Shown: one piece after another, positions 1-7,777 of the stretch
Numbering within the stretch: the first letter of the stretch is position 1
Layout: the number at the start of each line of letters is the position of its first letter
NCBI GenBank assembly: GCA_964389805.1
Contig: CAYMFU010000285.1
Span: forward strand, 1 to 15,865
Source of the DNA: JAGTVG01 sp964389805
Lineage (GTDB): Bacteria; Bacteroidota; Bacteroidia; Cytophagales; Cyclobacteriaceae
Direction of reading: 5' to 3'
Length of the DNA: 15,865 nucleotides
Made by a program: the position numbers and the translations under genes
The notes under the pieces: model-generated
Database searches by the model: none
Told to the model about the DNA's origin: nothing
What the model saw: only the letters and a program-made list of their open reading frames with translations

Positions 1-729
1 TATGAGATCACAGATGATTTCATAGAAATGCACGGCGACCGGATGGTGAAAGACGATAAAGCGATGATCGGTGGATTTGGAAATCTTAATGGGAAAACGG
101 TTCTATTTATTGGACAGCAGAAAGGAAGAAATACAAAACAACGCCAGATAAGAAATTTCGGGATGGCCAATCCTGACGGGTACAGAAAGGCACTTCGCCT
201 TATGAAGCTCGCTGAAAAATTTAATAAACCGATCGTCGCCTTAATTGATACCCCGGGTGCTTACCCGGGAATAGATGCTGAGGCCAGGGGACAGGCAGAG
301 GCTATTGCCAGGAATATGCGCGATATGTTTATGCTTAAGGTTCCGGTCATCTGCATTATCATTGGTGAAGGTGCCTCTGGAGGAGCAATAGGTATCGCCA
401 TAGGGGATAGGGTGATCATGATGGAAAACACCTGGTATTCTGTGATCTCACCAGAATCATGCAGTTCGATTTTATGGCGTAGCTGGGAATATAAAGAGCA
501 GGCGGCTGAGGCTTTAAAACTTACAGCTGACGATATGCTGGAATTCGGACTGATTGACTCTATCCTTGAGGAGCCCTTAGGGGGTGCCCATAAAGATCTG
601 AAAGCAACATCCCTCATCCTGAAAAATGCAATTCTGAAAGAAATTGCAGCTTTGGAAAAATTATCTCCTGACGAGCGTATAAAACGCCGAATTGATAAAT
701 TTTCTAAGATGGGGGTATTTAAAGAATAG
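1..729 (+). CDS. accA: Acetyl-CoA carboxylase carboxyltransferase subunit alpha, 5'-truncated by the window edge
   Basis: AccA is the alpha subunit of the carboxyltransferase half of acetyl-CoA carboxylase; with AccD it moves the carboxyl group from biotin-BCCP to acetyl-CoA, giving malonyl-CoA for fatty-acid synthesis in the cytoplasm. The frame is open from base 1 (Y-E-I-T-D-D-F-I-E before the first internal Met at 28), so the gene starts outside the window. The 242 visible residues match the crotonase-like core: RNFGM followed by GYRKALRLM, FIDTPGAYPG-like (LIDTPGAYPG), the oxyanion-loop region GEGASGGAIGI, SVISPESCSSILW and EPLGGAH. By comparison with the roughly 320-residue family, about the first 75-85 residues are missing. 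It ends with TAG, and a strong terminator lies 22 bases downstream, so it is probably the last gene of its transcript. Identification is very secure. Confidence 0.97.
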   Translation, partial: YEITDDFIEMHGDRMVKDDKAMIGGFGNLNGKTVLFIGQQKGRNTKQRQIRNFGMANPDGYRKALRLMKLAEKFNKPIVALIDTPGAYPGIDAEARGQAEAIARNMRDMFMLKVPVICIIIGEGASGGAIGIAIGDRVIMMENTWYSVISPESCSSILWRSWEYKEQAAEALKLTADDMLEFGLIDSILEEPLGGAHKDLKATSLILKNAILKEIAALEKLSPDERIKRRIDKFSKMGVFKE

Positions 730-751
730 CAATTGATTTAATAAAATATAT

Positions 752-797
752 GGCCATAAATTCCAAATGATCTTTTTAGGAGTTTGTGGCCTTTTTT
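752..797 (+). terminator. Intrinsic terminator of accA
   Basis: GGCCATAAA (752-760) pairs with TTTGTGGCC (783-791), giving a 9-bp stem with one U-G wobble, and is followed at once by six T (792-797). It lies 22 bases after the accA stop. The 3' arm covers the GTG at 786, which argues against that GTG being the start of the next gene. Confidence 0.8.
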
Positions 798-809
798 ATG
801 AAGAGTAAT

Positions 810-1655
810 ATGAACCTATACGTAATTCATGCTGGTAATTTTAAACTGGATGGGGGAGCCATGTTTGGAGTAATCCCTAAATCGATATGGAATAATTTGA
901 ATCCTTCCGATGAGAATAATATGTGTACATGGGCTATGCGATGCCTGTTGATCGAAGATAAGGACAAGTTAATTCTGATTGACGCAGGGATAGGAGATAA
1001 ACAATCTGAGAAGTTTTTCAGCTATTATTATCTTCATGGGCCACATAGCTTGCTAAGTTCCTTAAAGGAAAATGGCTTTAGACCCGAGGATATTACTGAT
1101 GTATTTTTTACACACCTTCATTTTGATCATTGTGGAGGTGCTGTAAAACGAAGTCGCGAGGACCCGGAAGAATTTGAATTAGTCTTTAATAAGGCCAGAT
1201 ATTGGACCAACAAAAACCACTTGAAGTGGGCTATCAAACCTAATCCAAGGGAAAAAGCTAGTTTTCTGAAAGAAAACATACTCCCAATTGAAGAGTATGG
1301 CAAGTTGAACCTCATCGGTGAAAAAAATCCATTTATTGAACAGTTTGATATAATCTATGCTAATGGTCATACGGAAAGTCAAATGCTGCCAAAGATCAAA
1401 TACAAGGGGCAAACAATTGTTTTTGTAGCTGACCTCATACCCTCTGCAGGTCATATTCCTTTACCTTACGTAATGAGCTATGATACCAGGCCTTTATTGA
1501 CCATAAAGGAAAAGGAGAGCTTCCTGAATGAGGCTGCCAGGAAAAATTATATATTGCTCTTCGAACATGACCCTTTGATTGAATGCGCCACCGTTCATAA
1601 TACAGAAAAAGGTGTTAGAATAGAGAGTACATTTCCATTATCTGATATTTTATAA
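810..1655 (+). CDS. MBL-fold metallo-hydrolase (lactonase-like)
   Basis: This is a cytoplasmic metallo-beta-lactamase-fold hydrolase with no signal peptide. The metal site is visible: THLHFDH, the HxHxDH motif, at about residues 101-107, then a later His in NGHTES, an Asp in VADLIP, and a C-terminal His in LLFEHDP. Together these give a dinuclear zinc-type site. The overall pattern (LILIDAGIGD, then FTHLHFDHCGG) is that of the branch containing AHL lactonases and methyl parathion hydrolase, but the substrate cannot be read from sequence. I chose the ATG at 810 (281 residues) because MNLYVIHAGNFKLDGG looks like the usual family N-terminus. The frame stays open to GTG 786 and ATG 798, but those lie in or directly after the accA terminator. 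The next gene, a patatin, starts one base after the stop, so the two are surely co-transcribed. Confidence 0.88.
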   Translation: MNLYVIHAGNFKLDGGAMFGVIPKSIWNNLNPSDENNMCTWAMRCLLIEDKDKLILIDAGIGDKQSEKFFSYYYLHGPHSLLSSLKENGFRPEDITDVFFTHLHFDHCGGAVKRSREDPEEFELVFNKARYWTNKNHLKWAIKPNPREKASFLKENILPIEEYGKLNLIGEKNPFIEQFDIIYANGHTESQMLPKIKYKGQTIVFVADLIPSAGHIPLPYVMSYDTRPLLTIKEKESFLNEAARKNYILLFEHDPLIECATVHNTEKGVRIESTFPLSDIL

Positions 1656-1656
1656 T

Positions 1657-2430
1657 ATGAAGTTTGGGATCGCATTTTCAGGAGGAGGATCACGAGGAAT
1701 TGCACATTTAGGCATACTCAAAGCACTTGGAGAATTCGAGATCCATCCTGACATCATTTCGGGAAGTAGTGCAGGTTCCATTATTGGTGCCCTATATGCC
1801 TATGGATATAAACCGGATGAGATCCTGGAAATTGTTCTGAAAACAAAGCTATTAAGGATACTGAGGCCCGCTTTTACGCGTTCAGGCCTCCTTACATTAG
1901 AAAAAACCTATGATTTCTTCAATTCATTACTGCCTACAGATTCTTTCGATTCATTGAAGATCCCTATGTTTATATGTGCAACTAATGTTAATAATGGTCG
2001 TTCAACTTTCTTTTCAGCAGGGTCACTGATCAGATCGGTTATGGCTTCTTCAGCAATTCCTGTGATCTTTTCTCCAGTTGAAATAGAAGGTAATCATTAT
2101 ATTGACGGGGGTATCACAAATAATATGCCGGTAGATCCTCTGATTGGACATTGCGATAAAATAATTGGCTTGCATTGTAATCCTGTGGACAAGGATTATG
2201 ATACCGGGAATATGAAAGAACTATTGGAAAGGACATTTCTTATTACAATAAATGGAAATGTTGAAAGCAGGAAGAAAAACTGTGACCTTTTTCTGGAACC
2301 TTATGAATTGAAGAAATATGGAGCTTTTGATTTTGCCAAATCGAATGAAATATTTGATATAGGTTATAAGTATGCCCTAAAAAATGAAGCACTGATAAGA
2401 ACGATCAATGATAGCGTTCAGACCGGTTAA
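1657..2430 (+). CDS. Patatin-like phospholipase (RssA/YchK type)
   Basis: This is a 257-residue patatin-domain serine hydrolase of the compact bacterial RssA/YchK-like type, predicted to cleave acyl esters of lipids with a Ser-Asp dyad. All key elements are present: the glycine-rich oxyanion loop GGGSRG (residues 9-14), the nucleophile elbow GSSAG (36-40, catalytic Ser38) and the DGG motif with Asp150 (IDGGITNNMP). There is no signal peptide or membrane helix, so it acts in the cytoplasm or at the inner membrane face. The start ATG is one base after the stop of the MBL-fold gene, so expression is coupled. Its stop is only four bases from the stop of the convergent lipoprotein gene, leaving no space for a dedicated terminator. 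The fold is certain; the real lipid substrate is unknown. Confidence 0.92.
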   Translation: MKFGIAFSGGGSRGIAHLGILKALGEFEIHPDIISGSSAGSIIGALYAYGYKPDEILEIVLKTKLLRILRPAFTRSGLLTLEKTYDFFNSLLPTDSFDSLKIPMFICATNVNNGRSTFFSAGSLIRSVMASSAIPVIFSPVEIEGNHYIDGGITNNMPVDPLIGHCDKIIGLHCNPVDKDYDTGNMKELLERTFLITINGNVESRKKNCDLFLEPYELKKYGAFDFAKSNEIFDIGYKYALKNEALIRTINDSVQTG

Positions 2431-2434
2431 TTCT

Positions 2435-2959
2435 TTATTCAAAGTTTACACGAACACTTAACCTGGTGGTAAGCGTCATGATCTGCAAGCCTTGTGTGTG
2501 ATAAAATCGACCAATGATGTACTTTATCTTTCCTGACAGGTTTTCTTCAGTGGTCGTTTCTCCTTCCCAGGTCATTTGATCAAAACTGTGCGTAAACTTA
2601 ATGGCATTGGTGCCAGGTTCCAGGGCCGTCCTGAAATAGACTTGACCTGTATATATTGCGTTTGATCCAGGACTGGTATCCGTATCGGCCAACCCATCAG
2701 CTATCTTCAAATCACCAGCATCTAACTGATTATCATTAGATAAGTATATATCGAACAGGAACTGTGGGTAGCCTGTCGTCGTAACGCCATAAGTTATAAT
2801 AAAATTATCATTAATGTCTGCAGAAGGATCAACCTCCAGTGATTCCAGATTGAAGGTATTTTCACTTTCCATATCACAATCTGTACAACAGGAAGATAAA
2901 AAGGCCAGGTACGCGCTGGTTATAAGAATTCCGAGATAAATTAATAGCTTTTTCATCAT
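2435..2959 (-). CDS. Small hypothetical lipoprotein
   Basis: This 174-residue protein belongs to no family I recognise with certainty. The N-terminus is a type II signal peptide: MMKK, a hydrophobic stretch (residues 5-21), then the lipobox LSSC with the lipidated Cys at 24. Two more cysteines follow closely (Cys25, Cys28: CCTDC). The mature part is acidic and beta-rich; FDIYLSNDNQLDAGD resembles strands of CARDB/Ig-like adhesion domains, a weak similarity only. The predicted location is the periplasmic or outer-membrane face. It follows tyrS by 42 bases on the same strand with no clear terminator between, so it may be read from the tyrS promoter. It converges on the patatin gene with a 4-base gap. 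A lipoprotein is likely; the function is unknown. Confidence 0.75.
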   Translation of the reverse strand: MMKKLLIYLGILITSAYLAFLSSCCTDCDMESENTFNLESLEVDPSADINDNFIITYGVTTTGYPQFLFDIYLSNDNQLDAGDLKIADGLADTDTSPGSNAIYTGQVYFRTALEPGTNAIKFTHSFDQMTWEGETTTEENLSGKIKYIIGRFYHTQGLQIMTLTTRLSVRVNFE

Positions 2960-3001
2960 ATTATAATTGTATATAAGTATAACTGAAAAAGTAACCTTAT
3001 A

Positions 3002-4285
3002 TTATTGTACAATTACAAGATAATAATTCTTTTTTCCCTTCTGAACAAGGAGGTATTTTTCGTTTAAAAGGTTAAAGTCTGATTTATCATCCGGATTGTT
3101 GATTTTTACCTTGTTAATACTAACACCACCACCTTTGATCATCCTGCGGGCTTCACCTTTTGAATTAAATATGATGCCATTGGTGGTAATGGATAATAGT
3201 GAGGTCACATCCTCGGTATTATTAAACTCATCTTTGCTGATCTCGCTTCGGGGTACGCCATCAAATACAGATAGCAGTGTTTTTTCGTCTATATCGTTTA
3301 ATTGATCGGTTGTGGATTGTCCAAAAAGAATACTGGAAGCCTTTAAAGCTGCATCCAATTCCTGTTTACTGTGAATTCTGGTGGTAAGATCTTCAGCCAG
3401 CGTTTTTTGAAGGATCCGAAGATGTGGAGCTTCATTATGTTCCTTTTCAAGCGCTTCAATTTTATCCTTATCAAATAAGGTAAATATCCGGATATAATTA
3501 CTGGCATCCTCATCAGAACTATTCAGCCAATATTGATAGAACTTATAAGGTGTGGTCCTTTCCGGATCTAGCCAGACATTTCCTCCTTCAGATTTTCCAA
3601 ATTTTGATCCATCAGCTTTTTTAACCAGGGGAGCGGTTAATGCAAAAGCCTCCCCTCCTTCTTTTCTCCTGATCAATTCAGTACCTGTTACTATATTACC
3701 CCACTGGTCGCTTCCTCCCATTTGAAGTTTAAGGCCTCTGTTTTTGTAGAGCCAGTAAAAATCGTATCCCTGAATAAGCTGGTAGGTGAACTCTGTAAAT
3801 GACATGCCGGATTCCAGCCTTTTTTTAACGGACTCCTTAGCCATCATATAGTTCACAGAGATATGCTTTCCTACATCACGAATGAAGTGGAGGATATTAA
3901 ACTCTTTGAACCAGTCATAATTATTAACTATCTCCGCAGAAGATTCACCACAATCAAAATCCAGGAATTTTTCCAGTTGTTTCCTTTGTCCATCAATATT
4001 GGCCTGGATCTGTTCGACCGACAACAACTGTCTCTCTGCCGATCTCCCCGATGGATCACCAACCATTCCCGTTGCGCCGCCGACCAGTGCTATTGGTTTA
4101 TGTCCGGCTCTCTGGAAATGTACCAATAACATAACAGGAACAAGACTGCCAATATGCAATGAATCAGCTGTTGGATCAAATCCAATATAGCCCAGTGTAC
4201 TTTCTTTTTTTAACTGTTCATCAGTTCCAGGCATGATATCGTGGATAAGACCGCGCCAGGCTAGTTCTTCTACAAAATCAATCAT
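3002..4285 (-). CDS. tyrS: Tyrosyl-tRNA synthetase
   Basis: This is a cytoplasmic class I aminoacyl-tRNA synthetase that activates tyrosine with ATP and charges tRNA-Tyr. The 427-residue length is normal for the bacterial TyrRS type. The HIGH-type signature is in DPTADSLHIGSL (His44, Gly46), and the KMSKS-type loop is KFGKS at residues 228-232. The tyrosine-pocket segment GYDFYWLY and the GGSDQWGNI motif lie between them. The C-terminus is an S4-like RNA-binding domain (KGEARRMIKGGGVSINK). A TATCTTTG box lies 24 bases upstream of the start, consistent with its own promoter. No T-box leader is visible in the upstream region, as expected outside the Firmicutes. The small lipoprotein gene follows 42 bases downstream. 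Confidence 0.97.
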   Translation of the reverse strand: MIDFVEELAWRGLIHDIMPGTDEQLKKESTLGYIGFDPTADSLHIGSLVPVMLLVHFQRAGHKPIALVGGATGMVGDPSGRSAERQLLSVEQIQANIDGQRKQLEKFLDFDCGESSAEIVNNYDWFKEFNILHFIRDVGKHISVNYMMAKESVKKRLESGMSFTEFTYQLIQGYDFYWLYKNRGLKLQMGGSDQWGNIVTGTELIRRKEGGEAFALTAPLVKKADGSKFGKSEGGNVWLDPERTTPYKFYQYWLNSSDEDASNYIRIFTLFDKDKIEALEKEHNEAPHLRILQKTLAEDLTTRIHSKQELDAALKASSILFGQSTTDQLNDIDEKTLLSVFDGVPRSEISKDEFNNTEDVTSLLSITTNGIIFNSKGEARRMIKGGGVSINKVKINNPDDKSDFNLLNEKYLLVQKGKKNYYLVIVQ

Positions 4286-4308
4286 TATATTAGGATTCTT
4301 ACAAAACG

Positions 4309-4316
4309 CAAAGATA
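4309..4316 (-). promoter_or_regulatory. Candidate -7 box of the tyrS promoter
   Basis: Read on the minus strand the sequence is TATCTTTG, a full match to the Bacteroidota -7 consensus TAnnTTTG, 24 bases upstream of the tyrS ATG. The -33 element is poor: TTCA stands where TTTG would be expected, with a 20-base spacer. The implied 5' leader is only about 15-20 bases. Confidence 0.5.
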
Positions 4317-4450
4317 AATGAATGAACCTAAATATTTGAAGAATACGACGAATGATTCTTGAATATAAAATCTCTTAATCTAATATGCGATTAGGGAATA
4401 TACTTTACATCTGTTGATTTGAGTCAATTGTACCTTGATGCTTTTTACAG

Positions 4451-4574
4451 GACAAATAATTGATCTTAACCTATACTTTGGGGGTATAAATCTTAATCCC
4501 TGCCGGGTGAATAGGTATTAATTCTTACTGAGGCCCTATTAGGCGTATAAACCTTAATCCCATCGGACCGATGA
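4451..4574. repeat. Degenerate tandem repeats of about 30 bp
   Basis: Two copies of a 17-base sequence differ at one position: GTATAAATCTTAATCCC (4484-4500) and GTATAAACCTTAATCCC (4545-4561). A weaker copy (GTATTAATTCTTACT, from 4515) lies between them, and a trace (AATTGATCTTAACC, from 4458) lies before the first. The shared CTTA cores are at 4465, 4492, 4524 and 4553, spaced 27, 32 and 29 bases. Short inverted repeats follow the cores: TATAC/GTATA, CCC/GGG, CCTA/TAGG and CATCGG/CCGATG. The block sits between the aminotransferase stop and the tyrS promoter. No coding potential was seen in 4286-4577. Confidence 0.5.
4561..4573. repeat. Perfect inverted repeat CATCGG-A-CCGATG
   Basis: Two 6-base arms are separated by one base, five bases after the aminotransferase stop codon on the minus strand. 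The 1-base spacer is too short for an RNA hairpin to form with all pairs, and no T-run follows in either direction. A protein-binding site or repeat remnant is therefore likelier than a terminator. Confidence 0.45.
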
Positions 4575-4577
4575 TTC

Positions 4578-5813
4578 CTAACCGCTGCTATTTAGTGTAT
4601 GGTTATTAAACATATCTAAAGCTTTGTCAATCACGCTGATTATCTTCTCAGCGGCTTCTTTGATCTGTTGACTTGTAATTATTAATGGTGGTGCCAGCCG
4701 GAAACTATTCGAGGTCGACAAAAACCAGAAGGTAATTATCCCTTCCTTCAGACATCCCTTAACAATATCTTCTACTATTCCGGCATTATTAAACTCGATC
4801 GCCATCATAAGCCCAATCCTCCTGATTTCACGAATTGCATTATGCTTCAAGAGTGATTCCAGCAATCTGCCTTTTTCTTCTACTTCAGATATGATGTTTT
4901 CATTCTGAAATACCTCTATAGTAGCTCTTGCCGCTGCGCAATTTACAGGGTGACCCCCGAAGGTAGTGATATGCCCTAGTTTTGGATGATGTGTAAAAGA
5001 ATTCATTATTTCCCGGTTGGCTATAAATGAACCAATAGGCATGCCGCCACCCATTGCTTTGGCAATAGTTAAAATATCGGGTACAATGTTAAAATGTTCA
5101 AATGCAAACCATTTCCCTGTTCTGCCAAAACCAGTTTGTACTTCATCCAAGATCAACAAGGCTCCAGTCTCGTCACATTTATCCCTTAAAGCCTGCATAT
5201 ACCTTTTAGAAGGGATCCTGACTCCGGCATCACCCTGAATTGGTTCTATGATTATGGCGGCTGTTTTATCCGTGATCTTATCCAGATCCGATACTTTATT
5301 AAATTGAATAAACCGGATTCCGGGAATTAGCGGCCTGAATGCATATTTTTTGTTTTCATTGCCAGATATGCTTAAAGAACCTGAAGTATTGCCATGGTAT
5401 GAATTATAGCAGGAAATGATCTCTGCCCTGCCGGTATATCTTTTGGCTAGCTTCACAGCTCCTTCATTAGCTTCAGTACCGGAATTAACCAGGTAAAAGC
5501 AATTAAGATTTGAAGGAAGGATTTCCGCAAGCTTTTCGGCAAGCTGTGATTGAGCGTCCTGTATAAACTCCCCATACGCCATTACATGCATATGTTTTTT
5601 TAGTTGGTTATGTATGGCTTGAATAACATAAGGGTGGGAATGGCCAATATTATTTACGGAAATCCCGGATATCATATCCATATACTTCTTTCCATCTTTA
5701 TCAAATATGTATATTCCATCGGCCCTGTCCACTTCCAGCCCTATTGGAAAATCCGAAGTCTGAGCCAGGTGATTGAAAAAGGTCTTTTTATTATCTGATG
5801 TCTTATTTCCCAT
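4578..5813 (-). CDS. Class III PLP-dependent aminotransferase (ornithine/acetylornithine-like)
   Basis: This is a cytoplasmic PLP enzyme of the omega-aminotransferase (class III) family, which moves an amino group, usually a terminal one, to 2-oxoglutarate or a similar acceptor. The 411-residue length is normal. Visible features are the cofactor phosphate-binding stretch SGTEANEGA (about residues 110-118), the YHGNTSGSLS segment, IIIEPIQGD, the pyridine-nitrogen Asp223 in LDEVQTGFGRTG, the Schiff-base Lys252 in TIAKAMGGGMPIG, and the THHPKLGHITTFGGHPVNCAA segment shared with ornithine-type enzymes. The substrate is uncertain: no arginine-biosynthesis gene is next to it. It starts 26 bases after the vWA gene on the same strand, so it probably ends that operon. 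The last residues (NNHTLNSSG) look like a non-conserved tail running toward the repeat block. Confidence 0.9.
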   Translation of the reverse strand: MGNKTSDNKKTFFNHLAQTSDFPIGLEVDRADGIYIFDKDGKKYMDMISGISVNNIGHSHPYVIQAIHNQLKKHMHVMAYGEFIQDAQSQLAEKLAEILPSNLNCFYLVNSGTEANEGAVKLAKRYTGRAEIISCYNSYHGNTSGSLSISGNENKKYAFRPLIPGIRFIQFNKVSDLDKITDKTAAIIIEPIQGDAGVRIPSKRYMQALRDKCDETGALLILDEVQTGFGRTGKWFAFEHFNIVPDILTIAKAMGGGMPIGSFIANREIMNSFTHHPKLGHITTFGGHPVNCAAARATIEVFQNENIISEVEEKGRLLESLLKHNAIREIRRIGLMMAIEFNNAGIVEDIVKGCLKEGIITFWFLSTSNSFRLAPPLIITSQQIKEAAEKIISVIDKALDMFNNHTLNSSG

Positions 5814-5839
5814 TGTCTATTGAGAAAGTATCCTTATGG

Positions 5840-7249
5840 TCAGTTGAGTACGAGATCAATGGTCCTGCCGGATTGAATAGTAAAGGTTCTTATTTTAGAA
5901 TATTTACTCCCCAGTGCATTTTTACTTCGAAACACCAGTTTATAATGGCCGGGTTGCAATGCGAGTGAGGATTCCACTTTATTATCCGGCAAATTGTAGA
6001 TCCACTCAGATGAACCATTATCAAGAAGTAAATATAGGCTGCCAATTCCAGTAAAGCTACTTTTAGTATTTAATATGCCAGGAGCCGGGATTTCAATCCT
6101 GTTCAATTCTCGAGGGGAAACACGAACTTCCATTAATTCAATCATAGGTAAGGTGGTAATACGGATATCATATTCACCTGATAGAAAATCATGTGCCTCC
6201 TCTATATCCAGGGATTTAAGGATCTGGTCACCACCTTTCTTGTATACCAATACCTCAACGTCCTTTTTGTATTCAGAATGGTTTTTTTGATTGATTTGAA
6301 GAGATCCCTGAGGACATTTTATTCTTATTACATTATGCTGCCCGGCAATAATTTCAGGATCATCTATGATAACCGGGGGCAGGGTATTCACTTTTACGTC
6401 ATATGAAATGACCGCATCGACCTCCACACTATCGGGTTTCCCATTCATATCAAGATAATGTACGAAATCATAGGCGGCAGCACCGGTAAAATCATTTACA
6501 AAGGTTATGTTAATATCTGATATGGTCAGCATGTTTTCATGGTCCAATAATTCTACACTCACCGTTGTTTTTTCCAGTGTCTGGTCAATGGATTTTTTTA
6601 ATGCGGATCTGAAACCAGCTATATCTTCAGCGTCAAAGTATTTTCCCATGCATCCAAATTGTTCTTCGAAGCTTTTCTCCATGCCAATTCCAATAATAAA
6701 AGGTTTAAGAAAGATATTCTGTTTTTGTAATTCAAGGGATACCTGACATGGATCCCCTTCACAGGATTCTATTCCATCGGTAATGATAATTATTATATTC
6801 CTTGAATTCTCATCCTTAGGGAAATCACCAGCAGCTTGATCCAGGGAATAGGCGAGAGGGGTAGTGCCCTGTGGATTTACCTGATTTAATTTTTGAATGA
6901 GCTGGTTATGATTATCCTTCCCAAAAGGAACTTCAAGTTTACTGTCATCGCATCTCTGGAACCTTCTATGGTATTGGTGGCCATATACCCTGAGCGCAAG
7001 TTCAAGGTCCGGATCGGCCCTTAATGAATCTACAAACTGGGCAAGAAATCTTTTGGCGACATTGATCTTTAAAGTGGGGCCCCATTCTGCCAGCATGCTG
7101 CCTGACCCATCCAGCAGAAACAGAATTCGGGTTTTATCCGGGAGTTTTTGTTCATATTCCTGTCCATAAACAAAGGAGGGTAATATATATAATGACAATA
7201 TAACTCCCAGTGTTCTCAAAATCGTTCGGAATGAAATACGATCTGACAT
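5840..7249 (-). CDS. Secreted von Willebrand factor A domain protein
   Basis: This is a 469-residue exported protein. The N-terminus has a basic stretch and a hydrophobic core (about residues 10-27), with likely signal peptidase I cleavage after VYG (residue 29). A vWA domain follows at once (about 40-210) with a complete MIDAS: DGSGS (Asp47, Ser49, Ser51), Thr129/130 in GTTPLAYS and Asp158 in ITDGIES. It should bind Mg2+ or a similar ion and a protein ligand. Cysteines at CDDSK, CEGDPC and FGCMG could form disulfides in the periplasm. The second half (about 225-469) is beta-rich, probably two or three Ig-like modules, without a membrane anchor. It lies 61 bases downstream of bcp and 26 bases upstream of the aminotransferase. 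It may be a periplasmic or secreted adhesion or scaffold protein; no enzyme activity is evident. Confidence 0.85.
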   Translation of the reverse strand: MSDRISFRTILRTLGVILSLYILPSFVYGQEYEQKLPDKTRILFLLDGSGSMLAEWGPTLKINVAKRFLAQFVDSLRADPDLELALRVYGHQYHRRFQRCDDSKLEVPFGKDNHNQLIQKLNQVNPQGTTPLAYSLDQAAGDFPKDENSRNIIIIITDGIESCEGDPCQVSLELQKQNIFLKPFIIGIGMEKSFEEQFGCMGKYFDAEDIAGFRSALKKSIDQTLEKTTVSVELLDHENMLTISDINITFVNDFTGAAAYDFVHYLDMNGKPDSVEVDAVISYDVKVNTLPPVIIDDPEIIAGQHNVIRIKCPQGSLQINQKNHSEYKKDVEVLVYKKGGDQILKSLDIEEAHDFLSGEYDIRITTLPMIELMEVRVSPRELNRIEIPAPGILNTKSSFTGIGSLYLLLDNGSSEWIYNLPDNKVESSLALQPGHYKLVFRSKNALGSKYSKIRTFTIQSGRTIDLVLN

Positions 7250-7310
7250 AGCTTTATTTTAATTGAATTCCGAAGTATTGATTTATTAAAATCGATCTGT
7301 TTACGACCGG

Positions 7311-7760
7311 TTAATCAAGAATCTGCGCCGTATGATCTTTGGTTTTAACCTTTTCTATAATATCTTCAATTACGCCGTTTTCGTCAATAATAAAGGTTAC
7401 TCTTGCTGTCCCCATATATTTTCTTCCATACATGGATTTTTCTACCCAGGTGTTATATAATTCATGAATGCTTTTGTCTACATCGGCCAGTAACCTGAAA
7501 GGAAGTTCATATTTGTCTATAAATTTCTGATGTGATTTTTCGGAATCAGAACTCACTCCCAGTATTTCATATCCTTTTGCTGTAAATTGATTGTAATTGT
7601 CCCTCAGGTTGCATGCCTCAGCCGTGCAGCCAGGTGTGTTGTCTTTTGGGTAGAAATACAATACAACTTTTTTGCCTTTAAAATCTGATAATCTTACTTT
7701 ATTACCATTTTGATCAGTTGATTCAAAATTCGGAGCTTGGTCTCCTTGCTTTAATTTCAT
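7311..7760 (-). CDS. bcp: Thioredoxin-dependent thiol peroxidase (bacterioferritin comigratory protein)
   Basis: This cytoplasmic peroxiredoxin of the BCP/PrxQ class reduces hydrogen peroxide and organic or lipid peroxides with electrons from thioredoxin. The 149-residue length is typical. The peroxidatic Cys45 sits in PKDNTPGCTAEAC, and the second cysteine of the alpha-2 helix pair, Cys50, is present, so it should be of the atypical two-Cys type. The segments DFKGKKVVLYFYPKD, ILGVSSDS and TFIIDENG are standard. The gene starts 17 bases after the M23 peptidase stop, in the middle of a minus-strand operon. An intracellular peroxide scavenger among envelope genes is probably operon convenience rather than shared function. 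Confidence 0.96.
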   Translation of the reverse strand: MKLKQGDQAPNFESTDQNGNKVRLSDFKGKKVVLYFYPKDNTPGCTAEACNLRDNYNQFTAKGYEILGVSSDSEKSHQKFIDKYELPFRLLADVDKSIHELYNTWVEKSMYGRKYMGTARVTFIIDENGVIEDIIEKVKTKDHTAQILD

Positions 7761-7777
7761 GGGACTATATTTATTTT

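Noticed and set aside
261..617. 118-codon open frame antisense to accA
   Set aside because: It lies wholly inside the highly conserved accA frame and its translation has no recognisable domain. The same applies to the shorter antisense frames within tyrS, the aminotransferase, vWA, M23, FAH and kinase genes.
786..809. GTG 786 or ATG 798 as the start of the MBL-fold gene
   Set aside because: They fall in the 3' arm or directly after the T-run of the accA terminator, and the added residues do not look like the family N-terminus. ATG 810 fits better.
2431..2434. Bidirectional terminator between the patatin and lipoprotein genes
   Set aside because: Only four bases separate the two stops and no hairpin with a T-run was seen around them.
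4561..4573. CATCGG-A-CCGATG as terminator of the aminotransferase gene
   Set aside because: The spacer is a single base and no T-run follows on the minus strand.
4451..4574. CRISPR array
   Set aside because: The repeats are not constant, spacing is irregular, copies are only about four and no cas gene is near.
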